Assembly (NCBI GenBank): GCA_963708575.1
Contig: CAVPTB010000007.1
Location: forward strand, 1,612,001 to 1,676,000
Length of the DNA stretch: 64,000 nucleotides
Source: DASVWZ01 sp963708575
GTDB taxonomy: Bacteria; Acidobacteriota; Terriglobia; Terriglobales; Acidobacteriaceae
Reading direction: 5' to 3'
In this document: in pieces, positions 44,912-54,900 of the stretch
Position numbering within the stretch: the first letter of the stretch is position 1
Layout of the letters: every line of letters begins with the position of its first letter
Made by a program: the position numbers and the translations under genes
The notes under the pieces: generated by a model
Database searches by the model: none
What the model was told of the DNA's origin: nothing
Seen by the model: only the letters and a program-made list of their open reading frames with translations

Positions 44912-45013
44912 GGCCCCCACCCGGGATTATCTTTGCACACTTGGAGGCAAAAGAGTAGCGAAAGGTAGGCTGGACGGGCGAAGTACGCTGTCTGGGGAGG
45001 AATAATGGCTTGA

Positions 45014-46267
45014 TCAGCCTCCGGCACGGAGACTCCATATATAGGCCAAACTCAGGGCGGTCATGATGATCGTCGTGGCCCAGGCGATCGTGTTGTAAAG
45101 GCGAGAGTTCACATACTCTCCCATAAGGTCTTTCTTGTTGACCAAGAGCAGCATAAAGATCAGGACAGGAGGGATGGCAATTCCATTCACCACCTGGGAA
45201 AGAATGGCGATTTTCACCAGCGGCAAGTCGGGGACCAGAATGACGCCAGCGCCGGCGATGATCAGTACGGTGTAGAGCCAATAAAAGACCGGGGCTTCGC
45301 TGAATTTCTTGCCCACGCCTGACTCGAATCCCAGGCCCTCACACACGGTGTAGGCGGTCGAAAGCGGCAGGATCGACGCGGCGAATAGTGAAGCGTTAAA
45401 TAATCCGACCGCGAAAAGGATGTAAGCGTACTTCCCTGCCAATGGAAGCAGGGCTTGAGCTGCGTCGGCAGCGTCCGAAATATTGTGATAGCCGTGGACA
45501 TAGAGCGTGGCCGCGCAAGCCACAATGATGAACCAAGCCACCACGTCGGTGAAGATGCAGCCGGAGATGACGTCGAGCTGCGAGGCCTTGTATTGCCGTT
45601 TGGTCACGCCCTTTTCTACGATGGAGGACTGCAGATAGAACTGCATCCAGGGGGCGATGGTCGTTCCGACAACGCCGATCGCCATATAAAGGTAGCCGGG
45701 AAGGTGAAAGGCTGCGAGCGGCGGAGGCTTGACGGTGGCAACAAGGGCTTCCATCCACGCGGGCTTGGCGAAGAATCCGGCAAAAATGTAAGTGATGTAG
45801 AAGAAGGACGCGGCGAGAAAGACTTTCTCGACGCTCTTGTACTGGCCTTTCACCACGATCAGCCACACGATCAAGGCGCAAACCGGCACGGTGATGTACT
45901 TCGAGAGTCCGAAGAGTTCAAGACTGCCGGCAATACCGGCGAACTCTCCTACCACGTTGCCGAAGTTGATGATGAGGATGCCGAGCATCATGAAGAAGGT
46001 GATGCGGAATCCGTATTCCTCGCGGATGAGATCGCTCAGGCCTTTGCCGGTGACGGCACCCATGCGCGCGCTGATTTCCTGAACGACGATCAGGGCAACC
46101 GTGATCGGGATCAGCGTCCAAAGAAGAAGATGTCCGAACTGTGCGCCGGCAGCGGAATAGGTGTAGATGCCGTTAGCATCGTTGTCGACGTTCGCCGTAA
46201 TAAAGCCGGGGCCCACGACTGCAAAGAACAGCAGGGTCCGGGTCTTCCAACGTCTCATGAATTTCAT
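45014..46267 (-). CDS. NRAMP-family metal transporter with altered binding-site motifs
   Basis: 417-aa inner-membrane transporter with about eleven helices. NRAMPs import divalent metals with protons. The TM1 motif of classical Mn/Fe carriers is DPGN but here reads DANG (D30-G33), so the aspartate stays and the asparagine is replaced. The TM6 motif MPH is APW (A205-W207), removing the soft methionine ligand and the histidine. GPGFITAN and GAQFG frame TM1. These changes occur in NRAMP-related magnesium transporters. The actual metal is not determined. ATG at 46267 is inferred; the open frame continues to 46375 in non-coding-like sequence. Confidence 0.85.
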   Translation of the reverse strand: MKFMRRWKTRTLLFFAVVGPGFITANVDNDANGIYTYSAAGAQFGHLLLWTLIPITVALIVVQEISARMGAVTGKGLSDLIREEYGFRITFFMMLGILIINFGNVVGEFAGIAGSLELFGLSKYITVPVCALIVWLIVVKGQYKSVEKVFLAASFFYITYIFAGFFAKPAWMEALVATVKPPPLAAFHLPGYLYMAIGVVGTTIAPWMQFYLQSSIVEKGVTKRQYKASQLDVISGCIFTDVVAWFIIVACAATLYVHGYHNISDAADAAQALLPLAGKYAYILFAVGLFNASLFAASILPLSTAYTVCEGLGFESGVGKKFSEAPVFYWLYTVLIIAGAGVILVPDLPLVKIAILSQVVNGIAIPPVLIFMLLLVNKKDLMGEYVNSRLYNTIAWATTIIMTALSLAYIWSLRAGG

Positions 46268-46909
46268 GGGCGCAGTTCGCAGACATAGGTGATAAAAAGC
46301 GCAAAAACGATTCAACAGGATAAACGCGAACTCGATATCTAGATAGCAAAAATTATAGAAACGTGAAGATTCCAAGAACGTGGTGCGGATGTACGACGCG
46401 AACTCGACAACGTTGTCATGCGCTTATTGCGAACTAGCCCGCCGATCCTGTCACCAGGCCTCTCGGTTCGCATGGGCTGAAGTACGGCATAGGTCGAATC
46501 AAGTTCGTGGACCTTAGCCGGCTAAATTTTGTCGCGCTTCCCTCCCCGGAGTGATCAGGAGATTTTCACGGAATGTTTACGACCCGGTTATAAACCTGTC
46601 GCGTGGCTCCGAGTAGACTGTGCGTTCCGTTTGGATCTTGATAGCGGTCGTGGGTTTCCGAGGGCTGTTGCGGTCGCAGGCGTCTGCAATGCAGTGGCAG
46701 GTGTCGACTAACATCCTGGGTTTGGCCAGGGACGCTGGGCCCGGCGCAGTGGTTTCGATCACGCGAAAACGCAAGCCTTCGCCGTTTATCGGAAACTCAC
46801 ATTTTTAACTCCAGTTACCTGGGCCCTGTACCACGGTTATATGGCCAGATTCCAGATCTAAATTTAGAGTCGCATCACCACCGTTCAACCCAAGAAGAGG
46901 TTTTAGTCC
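46268..46909. other. 642-bp intergenic region
   Basis: Divergent gap between the transporter and the lipoprotein gene. I see no riboswitch-like or repeat structure here and no clear promoter by eye; two short open frames (46529-46711 and 46620-46808) lack ribosome sites. Confidence 0.5.
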
Positions 46910-47773
46910 ATGAAGCGCATTTTCGCGTTTACGCTCTTCGTGTGCCTCGGGTGTTTGCTTGGCTGCGGAGGCTCCCCTACGACCACGGCAAGCAACGCCG
47001 TCGGGTCACCGGACACCTCCACCGCCGGTGCTCACGTGAGACCCATAGGATCCCGGTCGCCCTACATACCGGCTCCGCCGCTACCGCAACCGGTCATTCC
47101 GCCGTCGCAACCGCAACAGCCGCAGACCTACGACATGCTTGCATGGATGACGATGAGTCCGGATTTGGCTGCGGATAATCACATGTCAGGGACGGCGAAC
47201 CCGGTCTATACGAGCGTTTTGTCGGACAAGTTTTTTTGGACCAAGACCGGTCAAGGCTATCCCTGGGACATTCAGCTCTACGACGACAACTACGTCTATC
47301 TTTGGGTGACGGAACTGAATTGGCACAATGCCAGCACTTTCAAAATGTTTAAGAGCGAGAAAACTGGCGACTACAACATGCCGTTTGTGCCCAGGCACGC
47401 CCAGGCCGGCTTCCCGGGATCAACCATCCTGGTGGCGGACTCGCGGTATGAAATCCATTCCAGTTGCAGCAACTACGTCGCCAAGACACTGGGCCACGTG
47501 ATGAACAGCGTATGGGGACCTTACAACGAAACTCTGGGCGGCCAACTCCCCGATAACTTGCAGACACTGGTCATCAGTTACCAGTATTCTTGCGACTCGA
47601 ACTATGAACACTGCGGGGATCGCGAACTCTTCCATCTTGCCCAACCCTATGGCCTGGTGAAATGGGAGCACTCCAAGCTGCAAGAGAATGGGCAGTATGG
47701 GCCGGCGGACAATTTCACAATCTTCGATAAGGTGGTTGCGGGACAAGTCACGCCCAGCACGGTTTGCTTCTGA
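46910..47773 (+). CDS. Exported lipoprotein of unknown family (paralogue of the gene at 63.3 kb)
   Basis: 287-aa protein with a lipoprotein signal (FTLFVCLGCLLGC; lipobox LLGC at C19) so it is likely anchored in the outer membrane. Residues ~20-70 are a Pro/Thr/Ser-rich linker, then a ~210-residue domain with motifs TYDMLAWMTM, PWDIQLYDDNYVYLWVTEL, VWGPYNETLGGQLPDN and YSCDSNYEHCGDRELFHLAQ. Several conserved cysteines suggest disulfides. The same motifs recur in the partial gene at 63328-64000. No enzyme residues recognised. Function unknown. Confidence 0.78.
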   Translation: MKRIFAFTLFVCLGCLLGCGGSPTTTASNAVGSPDTSTAGAHVRPIGSRSPYIPAPPLPQPVIPPSQPQQPQTYDMLAWMTMSPDLAADNHMSGTANPVYTSVLSDKFFWTKTGQGYPWDIQLYDDNYVYLWVTELNWHNASTFKMFKSEKTGDYNMPFVPRHAQAGFPGSTILVADSRYEIHSSCSNYVAKTLGHVMNSVWGPYNETLGGQLPDNLQTLVISYQYSCDSNYEHCGDRELFHLAQPYGLVKWEHSKLQENGQYGPADNFTIFDKVVAGQVTPSTVCF

Positions 47774-47890
47774 GCAGATAAACCTTTCATAGGCCTCGTA
47801 AGACTCCTTGCCCCGGTCAGCGCATTGGTTGTCGGGGGAAGGACCAGGCGTCCGGTCCCGACGGTTTGACCCCTCGCTCCTTAGAAACCA

Positions 47891-47908
47891 GTCACGGCAA
47901 GTCGTGAC
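47891..47908 (+). repeat. Short hairpin between lipoprotein and cytochrome genes
   Basis: Perfect 6-bp stem (GTCACG/CGTGAC) with loop GCAAGT; the core resembles a degenerate form of the 40.6/41.4 kb palindrome, but the similarity is weak. Confidence 0.3.
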
Positions 47909-48019
47909 TTCCATCACGGCATCCTTCTCTTTAAAGCATGAGACTTGGAACGTACGCGGCCTTATGTTCGGGTGTCCTTCTCAATGGCGCCCTACTCTAT
48001 TAAGGAGCAGCTATCTTTT

Positions 48020-48343
48020 ATGAAGAACGTCTCAATGTGGATTTTGATGCTGTCGGTTGTTTTGTGGATCGCGATGCCTCGCGCTTCCGCCGCCGACGAT
48101 GGAGGCACCCTCTACAAAGCGAAGTGTGCGGCATGCCATGGCGCCGACGGAGCCGGAAAGCCCGCGGCGAAGATTCCCAGCCTCATTTCCGACGATTCCA
48201 AGAAGGCGACGGACGCTACGCTGACCGATGCCATCGCTAATGGCGGGCCGGACAAGAAACCTTCGCACTCATTCCAGACCAAAGGATTGTCACCGGACCA
48301 GATCAAGATGATTGTGACCTACATTCGGGACATACAAAAGTAG
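48020..48343 (+). CDS. Small exported cytochrome c, without an evident methionine ligand
   Basis: 107-aa class-I-like cytochrome c with signal peptide (WILMLSVVLWIAMPRASA) and the haem motif CAACH (C36, C39, H40). In comparable cytochromes the sixth haem ligand lies in a KMPAF-like loop, but here it reads PSHSFQTKGL, with a histidine (H83) one position away from the usual methionine. ATG at 48020 is preceded by AAGGAG but at a long spacing of 13 nt. It may be a bis-histidine or altered cytochrome. No redox partner is adjacent. Confidence 0.82.
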   Translation: MKNVSMWILMLSVVLWIAMPRASAADDGGTLYKAKCAACHGADGAGKPAAKIPSLISDDSKKATDATLTDAIANGGPDKKPSHSFQTKGLSPDQIKMIVTYIRDIQK

Positions 48344-48380
48344 TCAAACGCGGCGGCAGTTTGTGAAGTTGTCTTACCGG

Positions 48381-49202
48381 TTATTCGAGAAACGTTTTCA
48401 TGCAGAAGACACTGCCGCCGGATTTTTCGAACTCGGAAGTTTCGACCACCACTGCTGCCAGCCCTTCTTCACCCAGAATTCGATCCAGATCCTTCGTGAC
48501 CCGCGGCGTGATGAACTTTCCATTCACCACGATCGCATTCAGTACGAACGTCAGCGCATCTTCCCGAGATACCTCGTGTACACGGCGGAAGCCCGACTTA
48601 ATCTCCTCTAGAGATTCGGGCCGGAATGCTCCTGGATAGATCAGCACAGCTTCGGAGTTTAACGGGCAGAAACACATGTCCAGATGATAGAAGTAGGGAT
48701 CGACGAGCTCCAATTGGGTTACAGGAATACCGAGTTCTTTCATAGCTGACGTGAAGCGATCGACGCCCCTTTTGCTCGATCGAAATCCATAACCCGCCCA
48801 AACCATGCTGCGATCCGGATGCCAGATCAGATCGCCGTGGCCTTCCAGGTATTCCCCAACTAGGTTTACTTCGACGGGCAGATATCCCTGTTTCTTAAAC
48901 CAATCCACAAAATGCCGGACTTCCTTCTGGCGTGAGGGATACCTCATGCGGCCAGGAACGACGAACTTACCTACGGTAGGAGTGCTGCCCAAGAAAACCT
49001 GATTCGCGGTAAACACCATGTCGTCAAGGTCCGGCTGCGGTTCGATGAGTTCAACCGAGACCCCAGCATCCTCCAACGCTTTCTGCAGATGATTCCACTG
49101 CTGTTGTGCTCGATTGCGATCGATCGGCGCTCCCATGTGCGGATTCTTCGCTTCGCGCACATCAAAGAAAGTCGGTGGGCACATGAGAACGGCATACCGC
49201 AT
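48381..49202 (-). CDS. Arginine deiminase/DDAH-family hydrolase
   Basis: 273-aa guanidino-modifying enzyme of the DDAH/amidinotransferase fold. The chain begins RYAVLMCPPTFFDVREAKNPHM; conserved active residues are visible in YLEGHGDLIW (E120, D124), HLDMCFCP (H173) and the C-terminal SGGSVFCMKTFLE with catalytic cysteine C267. Substrate may be dimethylarginine or another guanidino compound; arginine deiminase itself is longer. ATG at 49202 is inferred; a GTG lies at 49223. It converges on a small cytochrome gene with 37 nt between stops. Confidence 0.85.
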   Translation of the reverse strand: MRYAVLMCPPTFFDVREAKNPHMGAPIDRNRAQQQWNHLQKALEDAGVSVELIEPQPDLDDMVFTANQVFLGSTPTVGKFVVPGRMRYPSRQKEVRHFVDWFKKQGYLPVEVNLVGEYLEGHGDLIWHPDRSMVWAGYGFRSSKRGVDRFTSAMKELGIPVTQLELVDPYFYHLDMCFCPLNSEAVLIYPGAFRPESLEEIKSGFRRVHEVSREDALTFVLNAIVVNGKFITPRVTKDLDRILGEEGLAAVVVETSEFEKSGGSVFCMKTFLE

Positions 49203-49434
49203 GCTTTCAATCTTAACTCGCACCCATCATTTCACCATTTCCCCCAATGGGAAGCCGACTTGTCGTCATGATGTGCCTCCAGTTCGGCAGCTTCGCCACT
49301 CTGCGAATTGTCGTTCATCTACCGAACTCATGTTTTGGCTCGTAAAACAGACAGCAAGAACATTTACACCATGGAGGCTTATTTGCTAGGAGAGGTTCAC
49401 CCTCAGGACTGCGAAGTGGGTGAGAGGTGCCACT

Positions 49435-49758
49435 GTGTTACATAAATGCGCGAATCCCGGTTGTCACAACGAATTTCGAAAGTTGACGCAAGGAAAGCTC
49501 TTTGTCGTTGAGACGAGCGACATGCCGGCGTCCGTATCTTCGGTTCCAAGAAAAGACCGTACTCGCCGCATGGAACATTATTGGCTTTGCGATCAGTGCA
49601 CTCCTTTATTCACGTTAGCCTACGAAAGAGGCCGCGGGATTGTCACAGTTCCTCTGGAGCTTCGGCCGGCAAAAATGTCACCGTCGCCCGAACGAAACGA
49701 CGACCTTACGACCCAGGGTCGTCCTTATCCGGACTATGGCTTTGCAAGGAGGGCGTAA
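49435..49758 (+). CDS. Small zinc-ribbon protein (relative of the gene at 55.4 kb)
   Basis: 107-aa protein with zinc-finger-like cysteines: CANPGC near residue 5-10 and CDQC near 48-51, flanking a strand/loop block (FRKLTQGKLFVVE and EHYWLCDQCTPLF). GTG at 49435 is chosen for AGAGGT at 6 nt. The last codons overlap the ribosome site of the next gene (49760). A similar arrangement (C-x4-C, hydrophobic strand, W-L-C-x2-C) appears in the 55363-55668 protein. It may be a nucleic-acid- or protein-binding adaptor; no partner is known. Confidence 0.75.
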   Translation: MLHKCANPGCHNEFRKLTQGKLFVVETSDMPASVSSVPRKDRTRRMEHYWLCDQCTPLFTLAYERGRGIVTVPLELRPAKMSPSPERNDDLTTQGRPYPDYGFARRA

Positions 49759-49759
49759 C

Positions 49760-50236
49760 GTGGACACCCTCGGAATCCGCGTCTGCGCGATCTGCGGTGG
49801 AGCGCTGACCAACAACGAGCAAGCTTTTGCAGTTACTCAAAGCCTTGGCGAAGATAAATTGCGAGTCTTCCACTGGACGAGCCTGAGCAACAACGAAAGC
49901 GTCTACGGAGCGTGCTCAGTTCCCCATGTACGAGAACTCGTGATTCATTGGATGGTCACGGAGCATCTCGATTTTCCTTTTGCAAAGTCGGAGTCGGGCG
50001 GCGCCCAGACTGATAAGAAGCCATTCTCGACCCACCGCGAAAGCCTGCCGTCGTCAACGCCAGTGGGCGAACTGGCGGTTGACCATGATAGCGTGCGCAG
50101 AATCCTACAGGTAGACCCGCACCGGCTGGGCGTGATTCTAAACGAACTCGACGATGCGCTGCACAAGTCGATCGAAGATAAGTCAGAGTGTGCGGCATGC
50201 GTTGACTGTCAGGAAGAGTTAATCCATCACACCTAA
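49760..50236 (+). CDS. Hypothetical protein with zinc-binding N-terminus and C-terminal cysteines
   Basis: 158-aa protein beginning with a CAIC pair and a GACS cysteine (residues ~9-60) and ending in CAACVDC. Between them is a predicted helical region (HDSVRRILQVDPHRLGVILNELDDALHKSIEDK). GTG at 49760 is preceded by AGGAGG and lies one nt after the stop of the previous gene, so the two are probably translationally coupled. Function unknown. Confidence 0.72.
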   Translation: MDTLGIRVCAICGGALTNNEQAFAVTQSLGEDKLRVFHWTSLSNNESVYGACSVPHVRELVIHWMVTEHLDFPFAKSESGGAQTDKKPFSTHRESLPSSTPVGELAVDHDSVRRILQVDPHRLGVILNELDDALHKSIEDKSECAACVDCQEELIHHT

Positions 50237-50298
50237 CGGAACTATCCGTTTTGCTTGCAGACCGACGAGACAAGCGCAAAATTACGGAGCGGGAACGA

Positions 50299-51381
50299 TC
50301 AGTCAGGCGAGGACTTTTTCCAGTCACGCCAATCTGTAGTGACGGCCTTTGACATGGCGTGAGCGGCGTTGCTGAGCCAGTTGACCTTCAGACGTTTCAG
50401 GTCGCGAACGATATACCTGGCAGAGTCTTCCGTTCCTAAGTGGATGTTGGCGGTCTCCCACCCCATAGCGTGCAGTAACTTCAACTCGTCGCGATCGGAA
50501 GGAAGGACGCTGAGTTCGATGCGAGAGCAGTGCGGCGACAGCCGCCGCACAATCCAGTGCCCTCGCAATTGTACAAAGGGATCTGGACTTCGCACGGCTC
50601 GCCCTATGATGGCCTGGTACAGAATTTCCAGCGGGCCCGCGGTGGCTTGCGCCCAATAGGCCGATGAGGGGACTAACGCTTTAGCCTCACGAGCTACATC
50701 ACCTCCACGACATTCCGCAAGCGCTACCACCCGCACATGTCCCAGGCTTCCTAAGCCAGCGACACGCCGCACAGCGTGGTAGACGAGCCCTTGTTCCGGC
50801 ATCAAATGTTCTAGAGCTTCGCGCGCGCTCACTGGTACTGAACCGAATTTCGGCAGGCTCTTCATCTTTTTCCAGAAGTGAACCGGGTCGCGCAACTCTC
50901 CAGTCGCGATAGTGCGCAGCCACCGGTTATTTTCCTCCAGGACAAAAGGGCGCCCGCGCGCTTCAAACGATTGCCGGTAACCCTCTAGAATTGCGGCGCA
51001 GGCTTCTTTCAGCTTTAGCTTGAGATGCCCTTCATCCGCGGCCAGGCTGGCGCTGGTCGCCAGACGGACCAGGTCGACTGTGAAGGGCAAAACAGCAGCT
51101 TCGTCGAAATCATTCACGCCCCACACCAATCGTCCTTCAACATCGCGCCAAGTCCCAAAATTTTCCACGTGGAGATCTCCGACCGCCAACACTTTGGCGG
51201 CTCGGCTTAGATCCGGACAGACGTCGGGCCAGACCTGCATCCAGCGATAGAAGGTAGCGCGAAGAAAAGGAAAGCGAGACTCCTTCATGCGACGGTGCTT
51301 GAGTCGCAAGTCGGAGCGCACTAAGGGAGTATGCGTACCCAGCCAATCCTCAAATCGCTGGGTGGCTTTCACGATGTTCAT
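50299..51381 (-). CDS. DUF2252 family protein
   Basis: 360-aa cytoplasmic protein of the DUF2252 family, whose fold is related to aminoglycoside-phosphotransferase kinases. The HRRMKESRFPFLRATFYRW opening, the GDLHVENFGTW motif near residue 68 (kinase-like catalytic loop) and the VWGVNDFDEA motif near 87 (metal-binding aspartates) are all present, plus AVRRVAGLGSLG. Its substrate is unknown. It is a single-gene unit. Confidence 0.85.
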   Translation of the reverse strand: MNIVKATQRFEDWLGTHTPLVRSDLRLKHRRMKESRFPFLRATFYRWMQVWPDVCPDLSRAAKVLAVGDLHVENFGTWRDVEGRLVWGVNDFDEAAVLPFTVDLVRLATSASLAADEGHLKLKLKEACAAILEGYRQSFEARGRPFVLEENNRWLRTIATGELRDPVHFWKKMKSLPKFGSVPVSAREALEHLMPEQGLVYHAVRRVAGLGSLGHVRVVALAECRGGDVAREAKALVPSSAYWAQATAGPLEILYQAIIGRAVRSPDPFVQLRGHWIVRRLSPHCSRIELSVLPSDRDELKLLHAMGWETANIHLGTEDSARYIVRDLKRLKVNWLSNAAHAMSKAVTTDWRDWKKSSPD

Positions 51382-51406
51382 TGCTGGAGCGTCACGATAA
51401 AGCGAA

Positions 51407-51431
51407 GCCCTGCTGATGTCAAACGCAGGGC
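51407..51431 (-). terminator. Hairpin after the ferredoxin gene
   Basis: 7-bp stem (GCCCTGC/GCAGGGC) with an 11-nt loop. A larger structure (9-bp arms AGGGCGCTC/GAGCGCCCT, 51458-51521) lies closer to the ferredoxin stop. No clear T-run follows on the minus strand, so termination is uncertain. Confidence 0.35.
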
Positions 51432-51533
51432 GGACAATCTAAATCCGACGACCGCACAGGGCGCTCACGTTGGTGACCGACATCTGACGCGAGATGTCGC
51501 CGCCGCAAGGAGGAGCGCCCTTTCCCTGTTTCT

Positions 51534-51788
51534 CTAGTTCGCGTAGTGATTCGCGTTGATTTCCACGAACTTCTGGAGATCCTCGGGCAGTTCATCTACC
51601 GCATGAATCGAATCCGAGCCGCAGGCTGGAACGCACGCGCCGCAGTCTATACATCCCGCCGGATCAACGAAGAGTTGACTCGCCGCATCCACCCCGTCTT
51701 CATCTTTCTTGGGATGAATGCAATCAGTGGGGCACACATCAACACAAAGGAAATCCTTGATGCAAGAATCGGTAATTACGTAGGCCAT
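51534..51788 (-). CDS. Ferredoxin (3Fe-4S/4Fe-4S type)
   Basis: 84-aa ferredoxin with CIKDFLCVDVCPTDCI, a spacing that fits a 3Fe-4S-type cluster, and the second motif CIDCGACVPAC for a 4Fe-4S cluster. The long C-terminal helix (ELPEDLQKFVEINANHYA) is characteristic of the seven-iron ferredoxins. It moves electrons in the cytoplasm; no obvious redox enzyme is next to it. The start ATG at 51788. Confidence 0.92.
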   Translation of the reverse strand: MAYVITDSCIKDFLCVDVCPTDCIHPKKDEDGVDAASQLFVDPAGCIDCGACVPACGSDSIHAVDELPEDLQKFVEINANHYAN

Positions 51789-51951
51789 GATCAGCTCCGA
51801 ACCAGGATTCAGAATCAGTCTTAAAATATCCCGCCCATGACCCTGCGGGCGGTGATGGCAATCACCTACTATGTGTGCGCTGCCTCACGCGGAAGGCCTC
51901 GATTTTCCGGGCGCTTTACCCGGTGCTACACTGATTTTCCACACTATCTCT

Positions 51952-54900
51952 ATGAAAACAGACCGTCGTCGCTTCCCGGCCAAATACCGCATTCTCGGCA
52001 TCCGTTGCGTTTCCAACCTTCTCATTTTTGGGTGCCTGATCTTCTCCGCAACCGCTCAGGACATTTCCCCCGAATTGCTAAAACCCATGCAATGGCGGCT
52101 GATCGGTCCTTTTCGTGGCGGCCGTGTAACTACTGTCTGTGGCGTTCCCCGCCAACCATTTGTGTATTACATGGGGACTCCGGGCGGAGGCGTATGGAAG
52201 ACCGAGGACGGAGGGCGGGTATGGCGGCCCATTTTCGATCGAACCCAGGTGGCATCGATTGGCGCCCTGGTCGTTTCGCCCTCCAACCCCAACATTATTT
52301 ATGTAGGCACGGGGGAGCAGACCCAAGGTAGCGGTGTGTATCGTTCCAACGACGGGGGTGCAACATGGTCCAATGTGGGGCTGCGTGATACCCACATCAT
52401 TACTGGAATGGTGATCGATCCCAGCAATCCGGACGTAGTCCTGGTTAGCGCGACCGGCGATCACACTTCGGGATCGGAACGCGGAGTATTCAAGAGTTCG
52501 GACGGGGGAAAGAACTGGAGCAAGGTCCTATATAAGGATGACCTCACGGGCATCGCCAATCTCGAGGCGTCGCCTGACAACCCAAGAGTGCTCTATGCCG
52601 CCATGTGGACCCGTCCGGAAGATCCATTTGCGCCCAGAACTGAAAAAATGAAGGGTCAGGACGCGGCCATCTACCGCTCCAACGATCAGGGAACGACCTG
52701 GACCCAAGTTGAAGGAAGAGGTCTGCCGGCCGAACCGATGGGACGCGTCGGTGTGGCCGTGGCTCCGGGCACAAACAGCAACCGTGTCTTTGCCATCGCG
52801 ACGCAGGGACTCTTCCGGTCGGAAGACGGCGGGGCGAGTTGGCAACGCAGTACGACCGATCCGCGCATTACCGGAAATTCATATTTCAGCCGCGTCTTTG
52901 TCGATCCCGCCGATTCGCAGAAGGTTTTTATTGCACAGACTTCCATGTATCGATCGGTAGATGGAGGACGCAGTTTCGAAGCGTGGGCGGGCGCTCCTAG
53001 CGGCGATGATTTTCATGTGATCTGGATTAACCCCGCCGACGATCACCAAATGATTCTGGGCGTCGATCAAGGCGCCGTGGTGAGCACGGACGCTGGCCTC
53101 ACCTGGAGTTCGTGGTACAACCAGCCAACCGGGCAGTTTTATCACGTCAGTACAGATCAACAGTATCCGTATAACGTTTACGCCGCTCAGCAGGACAGCG
53201 GGACGGCGGGAGTTCCGAGCCGCAGCGACTACGGACAGATCACTTACCGCGATTGGGCCCCGGTAGGAGGGTTCGAATTCGCTTACATCGAAGCCGATCC
53301 CCTGAACCCTAACTACATATATACGGGCGGCTGGTACGGGACCGTTCTCCGTTACGACAAGACGACCGGACAAGTCACGCACCTGTTGGCACGAACGGCG
53401 AAGTATCGGACTGCGCAAATGACCCCGCTTGCGTTCTCGCCGCAAAACCCGCATGTTTTGTATGCGGCCACGCAATACGTCTTGAAGACAACCGACGGAG
53501 GGGTGACATGGCAAGAGGCAAGTCCCGATCTGACCGTCAAACCTGATCCCAACAAACCAGACGCTAAACCCGACGTTCGACGAGCGGTTATTTACACGAT
53601 TTCATTGTCCCGCGTTAAAGCCAACGTCATGTGGGTTGGAACCGGAAACGGTTTGATTCAGATGACTCAGGATGGCAAGACTTGGCAGAACGTTAGCATA
53701 CCCAATCTACCCGACAGATCTTCGATTAGCGTGATCGAAAGTTCGCCGCTGGACCCTGCCACTGCTTATGCGGTCATCACGGCTTTTCAGAACTCTCACC
53801 CTTTGGTTTACCGAACTCATGATTCTGGCAAGACCTGGGAACTCATTGCGAATGGTTTGCCGGAAAATTGGAGTGCCCGCGTAGTCCGCGCGGATCCTGT
53901 CCGCAAGGGTCTTCTTTTTGCCGGAACGTCCAACGGTATTTACTTTTCCCTGGACGATGGCGACCATTGGGAAAGTTTGCAACTCAATCTCCCGGTGACG
54001 CCGATTACGGATCTGGACATTCACGGGGATGATCTGGTGGCTTCGACCTTTGGCCGGTCCTTGTGGATTCTGGATGACATTACTCCCTTGCGCCAATTGG
54101 ACACGAAATGGATGGAGTCCTCCGCCCATCTGCTTACTCCGCGTCCGGCAGTTCGCACTCGTTGGGATATGAATCAGGACACGCCTTTACCTCCAGAAAC
54201 GCCGGCCGGGAAAAACCCGCCCGATGGGGCGATCATCAACTACTTCCTTAAGGCCTCACCAGGCAGCGAGATCAAGCTTTCCATTTACGACGGGAAGAAT
54301 AATTTGGTGCGTGAGTATTCCAGCGTAGCGCCTGCTATGGATTCGGCTCCCGCCAATGTGCCCAGCTACTGGTTTGCCCCGCCCACCGCGTTGACCAGGG
54401 ATCAAGGCCTCAATCGCTTTACCTGGGACCTCCGCTATCCTGCCCCGAAAACATTGCGTTATGGATATTTTGGTGAACACCTCGATTACATCGAGTACAC
54501 GCTAGCTGATCATGCCATTCCGGGTGACACTCCGCGTGAGCAGCCGAACGGTCCTTTCGTAGTACCGGGCACATACTCTGTGGTGCTTCGCGTAGACGGG
54601 CAAAGTTACACGCAACCGCTTACCGTTACTCTCGACCCCCGGGTACGAGTTTCCCAGGCGGATCTGGTACAGCAACTGGACACCGAACGCAATATCTCGG
54701 CGGCCATGTCCGCCACTTACGACGCCTATGATCAGGTCACGAGTCTTCGTTCGGCTATCGCCGAGCGAATCAAGGCAGTGACTTCGTCTTCCGATCCGAA
54801 GTCGACAACCGACGGCTTGAAGAAACTTGACGAACATGTTGCCAAGGTGGAAAGCGGTACCGCAGAGGATATGGGGTTTGGTCCACTGAATCGTGAACTC

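Noticed and set aside
45455..46288. 277-aa open frame opposite the NRAMP transporter
   Set aside because: His/Asp/Glu-rich composition typical of a reversed membrane protein gene; no domain.
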